From Prolixibacteraceae bacterium (lineage in GTDB: Bacteria; Bacteroidota; Bacteroidia; Bacteroidales; Prolixibacteraceae), in assembly GCA_003506435.1 (NCBI GenBank), contig DOAQ01000046.1:469376-533375 (forward strand): a DNA stretch of 64,000 nucleotides, in the 5' to 3' direction. Of this stretch, positions 8,669 to 17,964 are shown in pieces. A model generated the notes under the pieces. The model had not been told where the DNA came from. It ran no database searches and saw nothing but the letters and a program-made list of their open reading frames with translations. Numbering within the stretch: the stretch's first letter is position 1; each line of letters opens with the position of its first letter. The position numbers were made by a program, and so were the translations under genes.

Positions 8669-10825
8669 ATGAGAATCTATAAAACCGATCAAATCCGGAA
8701 CATTACTTTAATTGGTAATTCCGGCAGTGGAAAAACCACCCTCGCTGAAGCCATGCTATTCGAGGGTGGAGTAATAAACCGCAGAGGCGACATCGTTCAC
8801 AAGAACACCGTTTCCGACTATCAAATTATAGAACAAGAGTACCAGAATTCCGTTTATTCCACCCTCCTCTACACCGAATACAACGACAAAAAAATCAACA
8901 TTCTCGACACACCCGGGATGGACGATTTTTGCGGTGGCGTAGTTTCTTCACTCGAAGTAACCGGGCTGGGAATCATGCTACTGAGCGCTTCAAACGGTAT
9001 TGAAGCAGGTACAGAATCGGCTGCACGTCATGCCGAAAAGAAAAAAACGCCACTGGTTTTTGTAGTCAACCAGCTCGATCACGAAAATGCCAACTTTGAA
9101 CAGGCTGTTGAACAGGCCAAAGCTTACTTCGGAAACAAAGTAACCGTCGTACAATACCCGGTTGATGCCGGACCAGGCTTCAGTTCCATCGTCGATGTAC
9201 TGAAAATGAAACTATACAAATACGGCCCGGAAGGCGGAAAGCCCGAAGTGCTGGATATTCCCGCTTCTGAAAAAGACAAAGCAGAAGAACTGCACAACCA
9301 ACTGATTGAAATGGCTGCCGAAAATGAAGAATCGTTGATGGAGCTTTATTTCGACCAAGGTTCGCTTTCGGAAGATGATATGCGCAAAGGGATGAAAATA
9401 GGGATGATGCAACGCGACTTTTTCCCCGTGTTTTGTACCTGCGCCAAGAAAAATATTGGAGTAAACCGTTTACTGGAATTCATCTGCAACATTGCCCCGG
9501 CCCCCAGCGAAATAGCAATGCGCCCCATTGTTAATGGCAAACAGGTTGTGATGGACGAAAAACAACCGGTTTCATTGTTTGTTTTCAAAACTTCAGTGGA
9601 ATCGCATGTTGGCGAGATCACCTATTTCAAAGTGATGTCGGGAAAATTAACCGAAGGCAAGGACCTGATCAATTCACATAACGGGAATAAGGAACGCATC
9701 TCCCAGATCTTTGCAGTTGCCGGAAAAAACAGAGCCAGTGTTACAGAATTATACGCCGGAGACCTTGGCTGTTCGGTCAAACTGAAAGAAACCAAATTCA
9801 ACCAAACCCTGGGAGAAAAAGAACTCGACATAAAATTTGCACCGATTGTTTTTCCTGATCCGAAATATCGTGTTGCAGTGAAAGCGCTCAACGAATCAGA
9901 CGACGAAAAAGTAGGTGAAATCATCCACCGTATTCGTTTCGAGGACCCGACCTACCTGGTTGAATACTCCAAAGAACTGAAACAACTGATTGTTGAAGGA
10001 ATGGGTGAATATCACCTGAACACCTTGAAATGGTTCTTCGACCATATTCATAAAATCGACATTGAATACCTTGCTCCGAAAATACCGTACCGCGAAACCA
10101 TTACCAAATTTGCACAGGCAATGTATCGTCACAAAAAACAATCGGGTGGTGCCGGTCAGTTTGGCGAGGTACACATGATTATTGAACCCTATGTAGAAGG
10201 CGCGGCTCCTAAAAACGTTTTCTTCTTCGACGGGAAAGAACAAAAAATTTCGGTCCGCGACGTTCAGGAAAACAAAATGCCCTGGGGCGGTAAACTGATT
10301 TTCTGCAATTGTATTGTTGGTGGATCAATTGACGCCCGCTTCCTCCCGGCCATTCTGAAAGGGATCATGGAAAAAATGGAAGAAGGGCCGCTTACCGGTT
10401 CGTACGCCCGCGACATCATCGTGTATGTATACGACGGTAAAATGCACCCGGTCGACTCGAATGAAATTTCATTCAAACTCGCTGGCCGTAACGCATTCAG
10501 TCAGGCATTCAAAATCGCCGGACCGAAAATTCTCGAACCAATTTACACCATGGAAGTGTTTACACCCAGCGAACGTATGGGTGACGTGATGAGCGATCTG
10601 CAGGGACGCCGTGCCCTGATCATGGGAATGGGAAGTGAAAGAGGATATGAAAAAATCACTACCCGTGTGCCCCTGAAAGAAATGAATAAATACTCCACTT
10701 CGTTAAGCTCCCTGACCGGCGGACGCGGACGTTTCACTATGAAATTTGCCGAATACGAAAAAGTTCCGCAGGATGTACAGGACGAACTGCTTGCCGCTTA
10801 TGCTGCCGAGCAGGACGATGAATAA
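8669..10825 (+). CDS. fusA2: EF-G2: elongation factor G paralogue with altered GTPase centre
   Basis: This 718-residue protein has the EF-G domain order: G domain (1 to about 280), domain II, III, IV and V, ending in the EF-G C-terminal domain. The P-loop GNSGSGKTT (16-24) is intact. The G3 motif reads DTPGMDDF, with Met84 where canonical EF-G has the catalytic His of DTPGHVDF. The G4 motif is NQLD (134-137) instead of NKxD, and the switch-I region lacks the usual ExEEGIT block. This matches the EF-G2 paralogues of Bacteroidota, reported to support translation without GTP hydrolysis in starved Bacteroides. It has its own promoter and terminator, so it is independent of ribosomal operons. Confidence 0.88.
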   Translation: MRIYKTDQIRNITLIGNSGSGKTTLAEAMLFEGGVINRRGDIVHKNTVSDYQIIEQEYQNSVYSTLLYTEYNDKKINILDTPGMDDFCGGVVSSLEVTGLGIMLLSASNGIEAGTESAARHAEKKKTPLVFVVNQLDHENANFEQAVEQAKAYFGNKVTVVQYPVDAGPGFSSIVDVLKMKLYKYGPEGGKPEVLDIPASEKDKAEELHNQLIEMAAENEESLMELYFDQGSLSEDDMRKGMKIGMMQRDFFPVFCTCAKKNIGVNRLLEFICNIAPAPSEIAMRPIVNGKQVVMDEKQPVSLFVFKTSVESHVGEITYFKVMSGKLTEGKDLINSHNGNKERISQIFAVAGKNRASVTELYAGDLGCSVKLKETKFNQTLGEKELDIKFAPIVFPDPKYRVAVKALNESDDEKVGEIIHRIRFEDPTYLVEYSKELKQLIVEGMGEYHLNTLKWFFDHIHKIDIEYLAPKIPYRETITKFAQAMYRHKKQSGGAGQFGEVHMIIEPYVEGAAPKNVFFFDGKEQKISVRDVQENKMPWGGKLIFCNCIVGGSIDARFLPAILKGIMEKMEEGPLTGSYARDIIVYVYDGKMHPVDSNEISFKLAGRNAFSQAFKIAGPKILEPIYTMEVFTPSERMGDVMSDLQGRRALIMGMGSERGYEKITTRVPLKEMNKYSTSLSSLTGGRGRFTMKFAEYEKVPQDVQDELLAAYAAEQDDE

Positions 10826-10868
10826 GACCAATATTCTAGTATCATAAAAAATCTAGACTAACAATGAG

Positions 10869-10900
10869 AAGCCCTGGGAGTGCCATCCCGGGGCTTTCTT
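10869..10900 (+). terminator. Terminator after fusA2
   Basis: An 11-bp stem (AAGCCCTGGGA with TCCCGGGGCTT, one G-U pair) and a 6-nt loop are followed by TTTCTTTT, a standard intrinsic terminator. Confidence 0.85.
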
Positions 10901-10939
10901 TTACCAAATTGTCATTTCCTCATTTTATTTCGGTGCCAG

Positions 10940-10972
10940 ATTGTCCATATTAAGCGGATGGCAGTATTTTTG
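10940..10972 (+). promoter_or_regulatory. Promoter of grpE-dnaJ
   Basis: ATTG at 10940-10943, a 21-bp spacer and TATTTTTG at 10965-10972 match the housekeeping consensus. No CIRCE-type repeat was seen, so HrcA control is not supported. Confidence 0.55.
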
Positions 10973-11008
10973 TGAACTGTCAGAACCGAAATTTTTAATT
11001 CAGAAACT

Positions 11009-11581
11009 ATGTCAGAAGAAAAAGTTACGCAAGAAGCCATGAATGAAGAAGAAGCAAAAAACAGTTCTACCGAAAAGGAAGAAATGAAAGAGGAGAAAAA
11101 AGAAAAGACCTCAAAAAAGAATAAAAATGAAGAAGAATTGAGAAAGGCACAGAACGAACTGAGCGAATTAAAAGACAAGCACATCCGATTGCAAGCCGAG
11201 TTCGACAATTTCAGAAAACGGACATTAAAGGAAAAAATGGAGCTGATGAAATCAGCAGGAGAAGGTATCCTGGTCAATATTCTTCCGGTGATCGATGACT
11301 TCGACCGCGCAATGCAAATGATGGGAGCCACGGAAGAAGGCGATCCGGTAGCTGATGGAGTAAAACTGATTTACAACAAGTTTCAGGAATTCCTGAAGCA
11401 AAACGGGGTGAAAGAAATTGACGCCAAAGAAAAATATTTTGATACCGATTTGCACGAAGCCATTACCAAAATACCGGCGCCTTCCGAAGAGTTGAAAGGA
11501 AAAAATGTAGATGTTGTACAAAAAGGCTACTTATTGAACGACAAGGTAATCCGGTTTGCAAAAGTGGTTATCGGCGAGTAA
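11009..11581 (+). CDS. grpE: Nucleotide exchange factor GrpE
   Basis: This 190-residue protein is GrpE, the ADP/ATP exchange factor for DnaK. The first 45 residues are highly charged (Glu/Lys rich), followed by the long coiled coil and ADFDNFRKRT-like region (QAEFDNFRKRT), the central four-helix part (NILPVIDDFDRAM) and the C-terminal beta domain ending VVQKGYLLNDKVIRFAKVVI, which is the family signature. dnaJ starts 16 bp after its stop, so the two are co-transcribed; dnaK is not in the window. Confidence 0.96.
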   Translation: MSEEKVTQEAMNEEEAKNSSTEKEEMKEEKKEKTSKKNKNEEELRKAQNELSELKDKHIRLQAEFDNFRKRTLKEKMELMKSAGEGILVNILPVIDDFDRAMQMMGATEEGDPVADGVKLIYNKFQEFLKQNGVKEIDAKEKYFDTDLHEAITKIPAPSEELKGKNVDVVQKGYLLNDKVIRFAKVVIGE

Positions 11582-11597
11582 TATATAAATCAGACCT

Positions 11598-12755
11598 ATG
11601 ACAAAAAGAGACTTTTACGAAATACTGGAGGTAAGCAAAACCGCAACTGCCGAGGAAATAAAAAAAGCCTATCGCAAAAAAGCGCTTCAATACCATCCTG
11701 ATAAAAATCCGAACAACAAGGAAGCAGAAGAAAAATTTAAGGAAGCGGCTGAAGCTTATGAAATACTAAGCAGCCCCGAAAAACGCAAACGGTACGACCA
11801 GTTTGGTCATGCAGGCATGGGCAACGGGTCAAATGGGTTCAGTGGCAGCGGGCATGACATGTCGATGGATGATATCTTCTCGATGTTCGGCGATATTTTT
11901 GGAGGGGGCGGTTTTGGCGGATTCAGTGGTTTTGGCAGCTCGCGCAGCCGGGGCCGCAGGGTTCATCGTGGCTCCGATCTCCGCGTAAAAGTTACATTAT
12001 CACTGAAAGAAATTGCTGAAGGCGTTGAGAAAAAGCTGAAAGTAAAAAAATACGTTGCCTGCGACCATTGTAACGGCACCGGCGCACAAAACGGCTCCGA
12101 CTACGAAACCTGTTCCACCTGCCGTGGAAGCGGTCATGTAACCCGGGTTACACAAACCCTGCTGGGACAAATGCAGCAAACCACTGTATGCCCTACCTGT
12201 AACGGCGAAGGACAAATGATACGTAACAAATGTGTTCATTGCCAGGGAGAAGGCGTTGTACGCGAAGAAGAAGTTATTTCGGTCAGAATACCCGCCGGAG
12301 TTGGCGAAGGAATGCAGTTGAATGTTTCGGGCAAAGGAAATGCCGGACGCCACAGCGGGGTCAACGGCGATCTGTTGGTTGTTATCGAAGAAGAAGAACA
12401 CATGGAACTTGTGCGCGACGGGAACAACCTGATCTACAATTTATTTCTCACTTTCCCGGAAATTGTATTGGGCACTACTTCCGAAATACAAACCATCGAC
12501 AGCAAAGTGAAGGTAAAAATTGAACCTGGCACTCAACCTGAAAAAGTATTGCGGCTGCGGGGCAAAGGCCTTCCTGATGTAAACGGCTACGGGCGCGGCG
12601 ACCTGCTGGTGCGGGTACATATCTGGATTCCGAAGAAATTAAATTCCGAAGAAAAACGATTGCTTGAAAAACTCCAGCTATCGGAAAACTTCATGGACGC
12701 TCCAAAACCAGGAGAGAAAAACTTCTTTGAGCGAATGAAAGACATGTTCGATTAA
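11598..12755 (+). CDS. dnaJ: Chaperone protein DnaJ
   Basis: This 385-residue type I J-protein stimulates the DnaK ATPase and delivers substrates. The J domain has HPD at residues 33-35, a Gly/Phe-rich linker follows (about 70-125), and the zinc-binding domain holds four CxxCxGxG repeats (CDHCNGTG, CSTCRGSG, CPTCNGEG, CVHCQGEG) from residue 155. The C-terminal client-binding domain is complete. It forms an operon with grpE. Confidence 0.97.
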   Translation: MTKRDFYEILEVSKTATAEEIKKAYRKKALQYHPDKNPNNKEAEEKFKEAAEAYEILSSPEKRKRYDQFGHAGMGNGSNGFSGSGHDMSMDDIFSMFGDIFGGGGFGGFSGFGSSRSRGRRVHRGSDLRVKVTLSLKEIAEGVEKKLKVKKYVACDHCNGTGAQNGSDYETCSTCRGSGHVTRVTQTLLGQMQQTTVCPTCNGEGQMIRNKCVHCQGEGVVREEEVISVRIPAGVGEGMQLNVSGKGNAGRHSGVNGDLLVVIEEEEHMELVRDGNNLIYNLFLTFPEIVLGTTSEIQTIDSKVKVKIEPGTQPEKVLRLRGKGLPDVNGYGRGDLLVRVHIWIPKKLNSEEKRLLEKLQLSENFMDAPKPGEKNFFERMKDMFD

Positions 12756-12992
12756 TTGCAGGTAGCCCGCAACAAAAAAATAACATCATTCATTGGTAGG
12801 GACTCCTTGTAATGCCTGTTTTTCTTCAGGGTTACACCGTATTTCCCGATTCCGGCTACAAAAGGTGCAAAGGTCCGGATTATCGGAATAAAACGGGGAA
12901 TAATAAAACCGCCGAAATGCTGTCATTGAAGGAGAAAAAGCAAACAAACGGGTACTTCCTGTACACGAAAATCTTCGCACTATAAAAAAGGT

Positions 12993-14165
12993 TCATTCTA
13001 CTTTTAGTAACTCGAAGGAAAGGTCCGTTTTATTAATCCCTTCCACTTTAAAAAGCGCTTTGAAATATTCCTGCCCGAGCGGTTTTAACTGATTATTGCG
13101 AAACTGTTCCATAAAGGCCGGGTTAGTCATCTGTCCAACTGTCGAAATATTCCCTATATCCTGGGTGCAAAGAAAAAATAAGTAGCGGTTATTGTTATAC
13201 CCTTCCATGTACACAACCAGAGAGTAATCAGTCTGTTTCAAATCACTGTTTTCCGGTGCATAAACTTCGGCACAGGGATCCGAAGTAAATATATACTGAC
13301 CGGAACCGGAAGAAATTCCAAAACTGAAATGCAATTCACGGACAATGTTCTCGAAAAGCCCCATGTTCTTGTAATTCCCGATGAAAATGATATTGTATTC
13401 CTTCAGGTCTGTTGGTTGAATGTCGGACGAAAGTTTTATAGTTACTTCCGTTCCTGTTTTTGCAAAAACTTTCTGAATATCGTTCTGGCAGAAAGCCGAC
13501 ATCTTTGAAAGATAGGTAAGCGGCGAGCGGGTCAGCGACTGTACCAGTTCGGGGTTCTTGTCGAGCAGGTGCTCGTACTCCACTTCCGAATTAATGCTGA
13601 AATCGCGGTAAATACCAACATTACCGGTGGGCAGCTTCCCGCTGAAAACAAAATAATCGCCCAGTACCAACAAGGTTTTTTTATCATCATCGGCAAAATC
13701 CTGCCAAACGGGTAAATCCTTCCACAGGTTAGCTTCTTTTTTTTCTGAAGTCATGTAAAAATAAACAGTTCCTGCCAATAGTAAAAGGCTGATTAGAAAC
13801 GGGTAAAAGTAACCTGTTTGCTTTTTCAGTCTTATATCTTTCCGCGAAATAAAACGAACATTGTATTTCCCTTTTTCGATCTCGAAGACCAATGGATCTT
13901 TGCTTCCTTCCTCCTCGTAATAGTCGTTTAATTTTTTCCGGAGATTATGAATGTATACCCGGATATTGGCGTCAGGCTTTGTTTCTTCACCGTATTTCTT
14001 TCCGAAAAGTTCGATGCCAATGGTGAATTCTTTGGGACTTTTTTCTTCAAGTGAGGTACTGACCAAATACTCCAGCAAGTCGCAGCTTATTTTCGATTTA
14101 TTGAAGTGACGGCTTTCAATAATTTTCTTTAATTGCCTGTTTATTAATTCCCTGTCGAAATTCAT
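12993..14165 (-). CDS. Membrane-anchored winged-helix transcriptional regulator
   Basis: This 390-residue protein has three parts. Residues about 1-110 look like an OmpR/CadC-type winged helix (NIRVYIHNLRKKLNDYY is the recognition region, followed by the wing hairpin IEKGKYNVRF). Residues 119-138 form a single transmembrane segment. Residues 140-390 would be periplasmic and match no family I can name. The layout is that of ToxR/CadC one-component regulators, which sense a periplasmic signal and bind DNA from the membrane. ATG 14165 was chosen over a frame start at 14219 because of the promoter position. It is divergent from the DUF1080 sugar cluster and probably controls it (inference). Confidence 0.7.
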   Translation of the reverse strand: MNFDRELINRQLKKIIESRHFNKSKISCDLLEYLVSTSLEEKSPKEFTIGIELFGKKYGEETKPDANIRVYIHNLRKKLNDYYEEEGSKDPLVFEIEKGKYNVRFISRKDIRLKKQTGYFYPFLISLLLLAGTVYFYMTSEKKEANLWKDLPVWQDFADDDKKTLLVLGDYFVFSGKLPTGNVGIYRDFSINSEVEYEHLLDKNPELVQSLTRSPLTYLSKMSAFCQNDIQKVFAKTGTEVTIKLSSDIQPTDLKEYNIIFIGNYKNMGLFENIVRELHFSFGISSGSGQYIFTSDPCAEVYAPENSDLKQTDYSLVVYMEGYNNNRYLFFLCTQDIGNISTVGQMTNPAFMEQFRNNQLKPLGQEYFKALFKVEGINKTDLSFELLKVE

Positions 14166-14184
14166 TTTTCTGTTACACCCCGGT

Positions 14185-14199
14185 TTATAACGGTTATAA
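14185..14199. promoter_or_regulatory. Palindromic operator candidate in the regulator leader
   Basis: TTATAACGGTTATAA is a perfect 7-1-7 palindrome about 20 bp before the regulator start codon and just downstream of its predicted transcription start. It may be an autoregulatory site; this is inference from position and symmetry only. Confidence 0.35.
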
Positions 14200-14216
14200 A
14201 ACCCATTTACGATTAG

Positions 14217-14224
14217 CAAATATA
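14217..14224 (-). promoter_or_regulatory. -7 element of the membrane regulator gene
   Basis: On the minus strand this reads TATATTTG, matching TAnnTTTG. The -33 box is weak. The predicted transcript would start near 14211. Confidence 0.45.
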
Positions 14225-14249
14225 CCTGAAAAAGTTTAAATTAGTACAT

Positions 14250-14265
14250 TCGTGAGCGTTCACGA
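14250..14265. promoter_or_regulatory. Palindromic operator candidate between regulator and DUF1080 operon
   Basis: TCGTGA GCGT TCACGA is a perfect 6-bp inverted repeat with a 4-bp spacer in the divergent promoter region. It is a candidate binding site for the adjacent winged-helix regulator (inference). Confidence 0.35.
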
Positions 14266-14307
14266 GAACACGTTACGAAAATAGGTACTAACTAAATTCA
14301 ATAAATC

Positions 14308-15651
14308 ATGAAAATCCTTTCGTTCAATTTTTTCTTTTTGCTGATATGCAGCATTTCGATGGCTGCCCCAAAGTCAGGCGACTGGGAAAGCCTGTTTAAC
14401 GGCAAAGACCTTACCGGCTGGAAGCAGCTCAACGGCAAGGCCAAATATGAAGTAGTGAACGGCGAGATTGTCGGGACAACAGTTGCCAATACGCCAAATT
14501 CATTTTTGACTACCGAAAAAAATTACAGCGATTTTGTTCTGGAAGTGGAATTACTGGTCGATAATCCAATGAATTCGGGTATTCAGTTCCGCAGCGAAAG
14601 CAAGCCGGAATACAACAACGGGCGGGTTCACGGTTATCAATGCGAAGTTGATCCCTCTTCACGCGCATGGAGCGGTGGTATTTACGACGAAGCGCGCCGT
14701 GGTTGGCTGTACCCCTGCACCTACAATCCGGAAGGCGGAAAAGCCTTCAAATTCAGAGAATGGAACAAATACCGGATTGAATGTATTGGCCCCAACATCC
14801 GCACTTGGGTAAACGGCGTTCCGGTTGCCCACGTGATTGATGACATGACTCCCGAAGGATTTATTTGTCTGCAGGTACATTCAATTGGGAATGCAGAAGC
14901 AGCCGGACGTCAGATTCGCTGGCGGAATATCCGTATTCAGACGAAAAACCTAAAACCTGCCCCGATTGAAGATATTTTCGTGGTTAACCTGCTGCCCAAT
15001 AATATTTCGGAAACAGAAAAAACACAGGGATGGAAATTACTGTTTGACGGGAAAACCACCAACGGATGGAAAAGCGCTTCATCAGACCAGTTTCCTGAAC
15101 AAGGTTGGGAAGTAAAAGACGGTGTACTGTCGGTACTCGCAAGTGGCGACGATAAATCGAAAAAAGGCGGCGACATCGTTACCACTGAAAAATTCAAAGC
15201 GTTTGCACTGCAATTCGGGTTTCAACTGACAGAAGGCGCTAATAGCGGCATTAAATACGGACTTGGAAACAACGGCCCTTCCATTGGTCTCGAATACCAG
15301 CTTCTCGCCGAAACGCATCCGGATGCAAAAATGGGAGATGCAGGGAACCGCACCATTGCTTCGTTATACGATTTAATTCCTTCTGAAAAAAATCCCCGTT
15401 TCCTGAAAAAAATTGGCGAATGGAACCTTGGGCAGATCGTTGTTTATCCTGACAATCGCGTTGAACATTGGCTGAACGGGATGAAAGTAGTGGAATATGT
15501 CCGAGGAAATAACATTTTCAAGGCATTGGTAGCGCGAAGTAAATTTGCTGATTTTGAAAATTTCGGGATGGCAGAGGAAACTCCCATCCTTTTGCAGGAA
15601 CACAACGACAATGTGAATTTCAGAAGTATAAAAATTAAAAAATTAAACTAA
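14308..15651 (+). CDS. Secreted tandem DUF1080 (3-keto-disaccharide hydrolase-like) protein
   Basis: This 447-residue exported protein has a signal peptide (1 to about 19) and two DUF1080 (PF06439) domains, about 28-215 and 245-447. The opening signature occurs twice: WESLFNGKDLTGWK and WKLLFDGKTTNGWK. NSGIQFRS and NSGIKYGLG are the matching second blocks. DUF1080 is a concanavalin-like fold, and characterised members hydrolyse or eliminate 3-keto-glycosides. It begins a tight operon with a TIM-barrel isomerase-like lipoprotein (2 bp gap) and a Tat-exported Gfo/Idh oxidoreductase, which suggests oxidation at C3 followed by cleavage. The function is inferred from family and context. Confidence 0.8.
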   Translation: MKILSFNFFFLLICSISMAAPKSGDWESLFNGKDLTGWKQLNGKAKYEVVNGEIVGTTVANTPNSFLTTEKNYSDFVLEVELLVDNPMNSGIQFRSESKPEYNNGRVHGYQCEVDPSSRAWSGGIYDEARRGWLYPCTYNPEGGKAFKFREWNKYRIECIGPNIRTWVNGVPVAHVIDDMTPEGFICLQVHSIGNAEAAGRQIRWRNIRIQTKNLKPAPIEDIFVVNLLPNNISETEKTQGWKLLFDGKTTNGWKSASSDQFPEQGWEVKDGVLSVLASGDDKSKKGGDIVTTEKFKAFALQFGFQLTEGANSGIKYGLGNNGPSIGLEYQLLAETHPDAKMGDAGNRTIASLYDLIPSEKNPRFLKKIGEWNLGQIVVYPDNRVEHWLNGMKVVEYVRGNNIFKALVARSKFADFENFGMAEETPILLQEHNDNVNFRSIKIKKLN

Positions 15652-15652
15652 G

Positions 15653-16492
15653 ATGAAAAGCGCTTTTCAAAAGATATTGCTTTTTGCAATGGTACTTATC
15701 ATGGTAATAACAACGTCGTGCAACTGCGAAAAAAAGACGGAACAACATCAAAAACGTGAAATTAAATTCCAGTTAGGCGTTGCCTCCTATTCTCTGCGGA
15801 AATTTTCGCTTGATACAACTCTGGCCTTTACGAAACAACTGGGTGTCGATAAAATTGCATTCAAAAGTTTTCACCTGAAACTGGACGCAACGGATGCCGA
15901 AATTGCTGAAACTGTTCAGAAATGCAAAGAAGCAGGGATCGACCTGTATGCAGGCGGCGTTATTTACATGAAAACCGAAGCCGAAGTTGACCAGGCTTTT
16001 GAATATGCCCGCAAAGCCGGTATGAAGATGATCGTGGGTGTTCCGGGACACGAACTGTTGTCGTATGTGGAAAAGAAAGTGAAAGAATATGATATAAAAC
16101 TGGCAATTCACAACCACGGTCCCGGCGACAAATTGTATCCGAGCGCCGAAAGCGCGTATGTCCTGATCAAAAATATGGACCCGCGGATGGGCCTGTGTAT
16201 CGACATTGGCCACACCATGCGTATTCAACGCAGCCCGTCACAAGACGTAAAAGATTTTTTCGACCGTGTACTCGACATTCATATCAAAGATGTTACCAAA
16301 GCTGATTCCGACGGTTCGACCTGCGAGATTGGCCGCGGAGTGATCGACTTTAAGGCTTTTCTGAACGACCTGATCGACATGGGTTATTCGGGCGTTCTGG
16401 CCCTCGAATTTGAAAAAGACGGAGATAACCCGTTCCCAGGAATGGGAGAATCGATGGGTTATGTAAGAGGAATGTTAACAGCTATCCAATAA
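15653..16492 (+). CDS. Sugar isomerase/epimerase-like TIM-barrel lipoprotein
   Basis: This 279-residue protein carries a lipoprotein signal ending in the lipobox with Cys23 (VITTSC), so it is probably anchored in a membrane facing the periplasm. The rest is a xylose-isomerase-like TIM barrel (AP endonuclease family 2): KLAIHNHGPGD, GLCIDIGHTM, DIHIKDV and LALEFEKDG supply the usual metal-binding His, Asp and Glu residues. The barrel is slightly short. Its periplasmic location and place between a DUF1080 protein and a Gfo/Idh oxidoreductase suggest a role on oxidised sugars or their cleavage products. Exact activity is unknown. Confidence 0.82.
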   Translation: MKSAFQKILLFAMVLIMVITTSCNCEKKTEQHQKREIKFQLGVASYSLRKFSLDTTLAFTKQLGVDKIAFKSFHLKLDATDAEIAETVQKCKEAGIDLYAGGVIYMKTEAEVDQAFEYARKAGMKMIVGVPGHELLSYVEKKVKEYDIKLAIHNHGPGDKLYPSAESAYVLIKNMDPRMGLCIDIGHTMRIQRSPSQDVKDFFDRVLDIHIKDVTKADSDGSTCEIGRGVIDFKAFLNDLIDMGYSGVLALEFEKDGDNPFPGMGESMGYVRGMLTAIQ

Positions 16493-16508
16493 ATTAAACC
16501 TGATAAAA

Positions 16509-17858
16509 ATGAGTTCAAACAGAAGAGATTTCTTGAAGAAGGCAGCCGTTGGAGCGGCGGGTGTTACTTTGGGCGGAGTTGCGCAAGGTATGTCGGCAAA
16601 AAGTTATTCCAAAATTATGGGGGCCAACGACCGTCTGCAAGTTGCAATCGCCGGTCTGGGCCGCAGGTACAGCGCATATATTGAGCCCATTGCATTGAAG
16701 GAAAGCAATGTAGAGCTGGTTTATTTATGCGACGTGATGGAAAAACAACGCACGAGTGCAGCCGAAACATTTGCAAAACACATTGATTACCAACCGAAAC
16801 TGGAAAACGATATCCGCAAAGTACTGGCCGATCCGAAACTGGATGCAATTTTCAATGCAACTCCCGACCACTGGCATGCTCCGGGTACATTTATGGCGGT
16901 TGAAGCCGGAAAACATGTGTACCTCGAAAAACCGTGCAGTCATAATCCGCGCGAAGGCGAGTTGCTGATCGCCTATCAAAAACACTACGGGAAAGTAATT
17001 CAGATGGGGAACCAGCAGCGCTCGTCGGACCATACCAACGAAATAATTAAAGCAATTCATGGAGGAATTATTGGAGAGGCTTACAAAGCGATTGCCATTT
17101 ATACCAACAAACGCGGACGGGTTGTAAATCCTGTAAAAGCGCCGGTTCCGGCCGGTCTCGACTGGGATTTATTCCAGGGACCATCGCCGCGAAAAGAATA
17201 CATGCATGATACCTGGGATTATAACTGGCACTGGTACGGCTGGGATTTTGGCACTGCCGAAATGGGAAACAACGCAACCCACGAACTTGACGTTGCACGC
17301 TGGGCATTGCAGGTCGATTACCCGGAATATGTTTTCGTAGAAGCCGACAAACGTCATTTTATGGACGATGGCTGGGAAATGTACGACACCATGGACGCCC
17401 TTTTCCGCTTCCCAAAAAATAAAATTATTAAATGGGACGGACGCAGCCGCACAGGATATGACACCTATGGGTCAGATCGCGGAACAATCATTTACGGCTC
17501 GGAAGGTTCTGTTTTTGTAAACCGTAACCTGTACCGTCTGTACGATCTGGGCGGAAAACTGATAAAAGACAGCAAGTCGGCTTCGCAGGAAGCAGGAAAT
17601 ACGCTGGGAGGCGGTGGCGACATGACCACCCGCCACGTACAAAACTTCTTCAATACCATCCGAGGAACAGAAAAACTTACTTCGCCTATTGATGTGGGCG
17701 TGGTGAGCCAGCATCTGACCCACTATGCGAATATTTCCTATCGTGTAAACAAAGGATTTGATGTGGATACAACTACCGGCCGTATATTCGACCGCGATGC
17801 CATGAAATTGTGGAGCCGCAAATATGAACCGGGGTGGGAACCAAAATTAAAAATCTAA
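16509..17858 (+). CDS. Tat-exported Gfo/Idh/MocA oxidoreductase
   Basis: This 449-residue protein has a twin-arginine signal (SSNRRDFLKKAAVGAAG, residues 2-18). The NAD(P)-binding Rossmann domain starts at about residue 40 (VAIAGLGRR), and VYLEKPCS is the conserved EKP motif of the family with its catalytic lysine. The C-terminal alpha/beta domain has GTAEMGNNATHELDVARWAL. Such Bacteroidota enzymes export with bound cofactor and oxidise or reduce sugar hydroxyls. Third gene of the DUF1080 operon (16 bp gap); probably the redox step. A terminator follows. Confidence 0.88.
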   Translation: MSSNRRDFLKKAAVGAAGVTLGGVAQGMSAKSYSKIMGANDRLQVAIAGLGRRYSAYIEPIALKESNVELVYLCDVMEKQRTSAAETFAKHIDYQPKLENDIRKVLADPKLDAIFNATPDHWHAPGTFMAVEAGKHVYLEKPCSHNPREGELLIAYQKHYGKVIQMGNQQRSSDHTNEIIKAIHGGIIGEAYKAIAIYTNKRGRVVNPVKAPVPAGLDWDLFQGPSPRKEYMHDTWDYNWHWYGWDFGTAEMGNNATHELDVARWALQVDYPEYVFVEADKRHFMDDGWEMYDTMDALFRFPKNKIIKWDGRSRTGYDTYGSDRGTIIYGSEGSVFVNRNLYRLYDLGGKLIKDSKSASQEAGNTLGGGGDMTTRHVQNFFNTIRGTEKLTSPIDVGVVSQHLTHYANISYRVNKGFDVDTTTGRIFDRDAMKLWSRKYEPGWEPKLKI

Positions 17859-17877
17859 GTTTTCTGAAATTGATTGA

Positions 17878-17910
17878 AAAACTCTCTGCATTTTGCCGGG
17901 AGTTTTTTTA
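17878..17910 (+). terminator. Terminator of the DUF1080 operon
   Basis: An 11-bp stem (17879-17889 with 17895-17905, two G-U pairs) and a 5-nt loop run into seven T residues. It separates the Gfo/Idh gene from the CE7 esterase. Confidence 0.85.
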
Positions 17911-17964
17911 TTTTGTAAGGGTAATATTATCCAATCTAAATTTTAACCTAATTACGTTCATATC

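Noticed and set aside
10973..11008. CIRCE/HrcA operator before grpE
   Set aside because: No TTAGCACTC-N9-GAGTGCTAA-like inverted repeat is present.
12786..12980. Small minus-strand frame between dnaJ and the membrane regulator
   Set aside because: No promoter or domain, and cysteine/arginine-rich composition typical of spurious frames.
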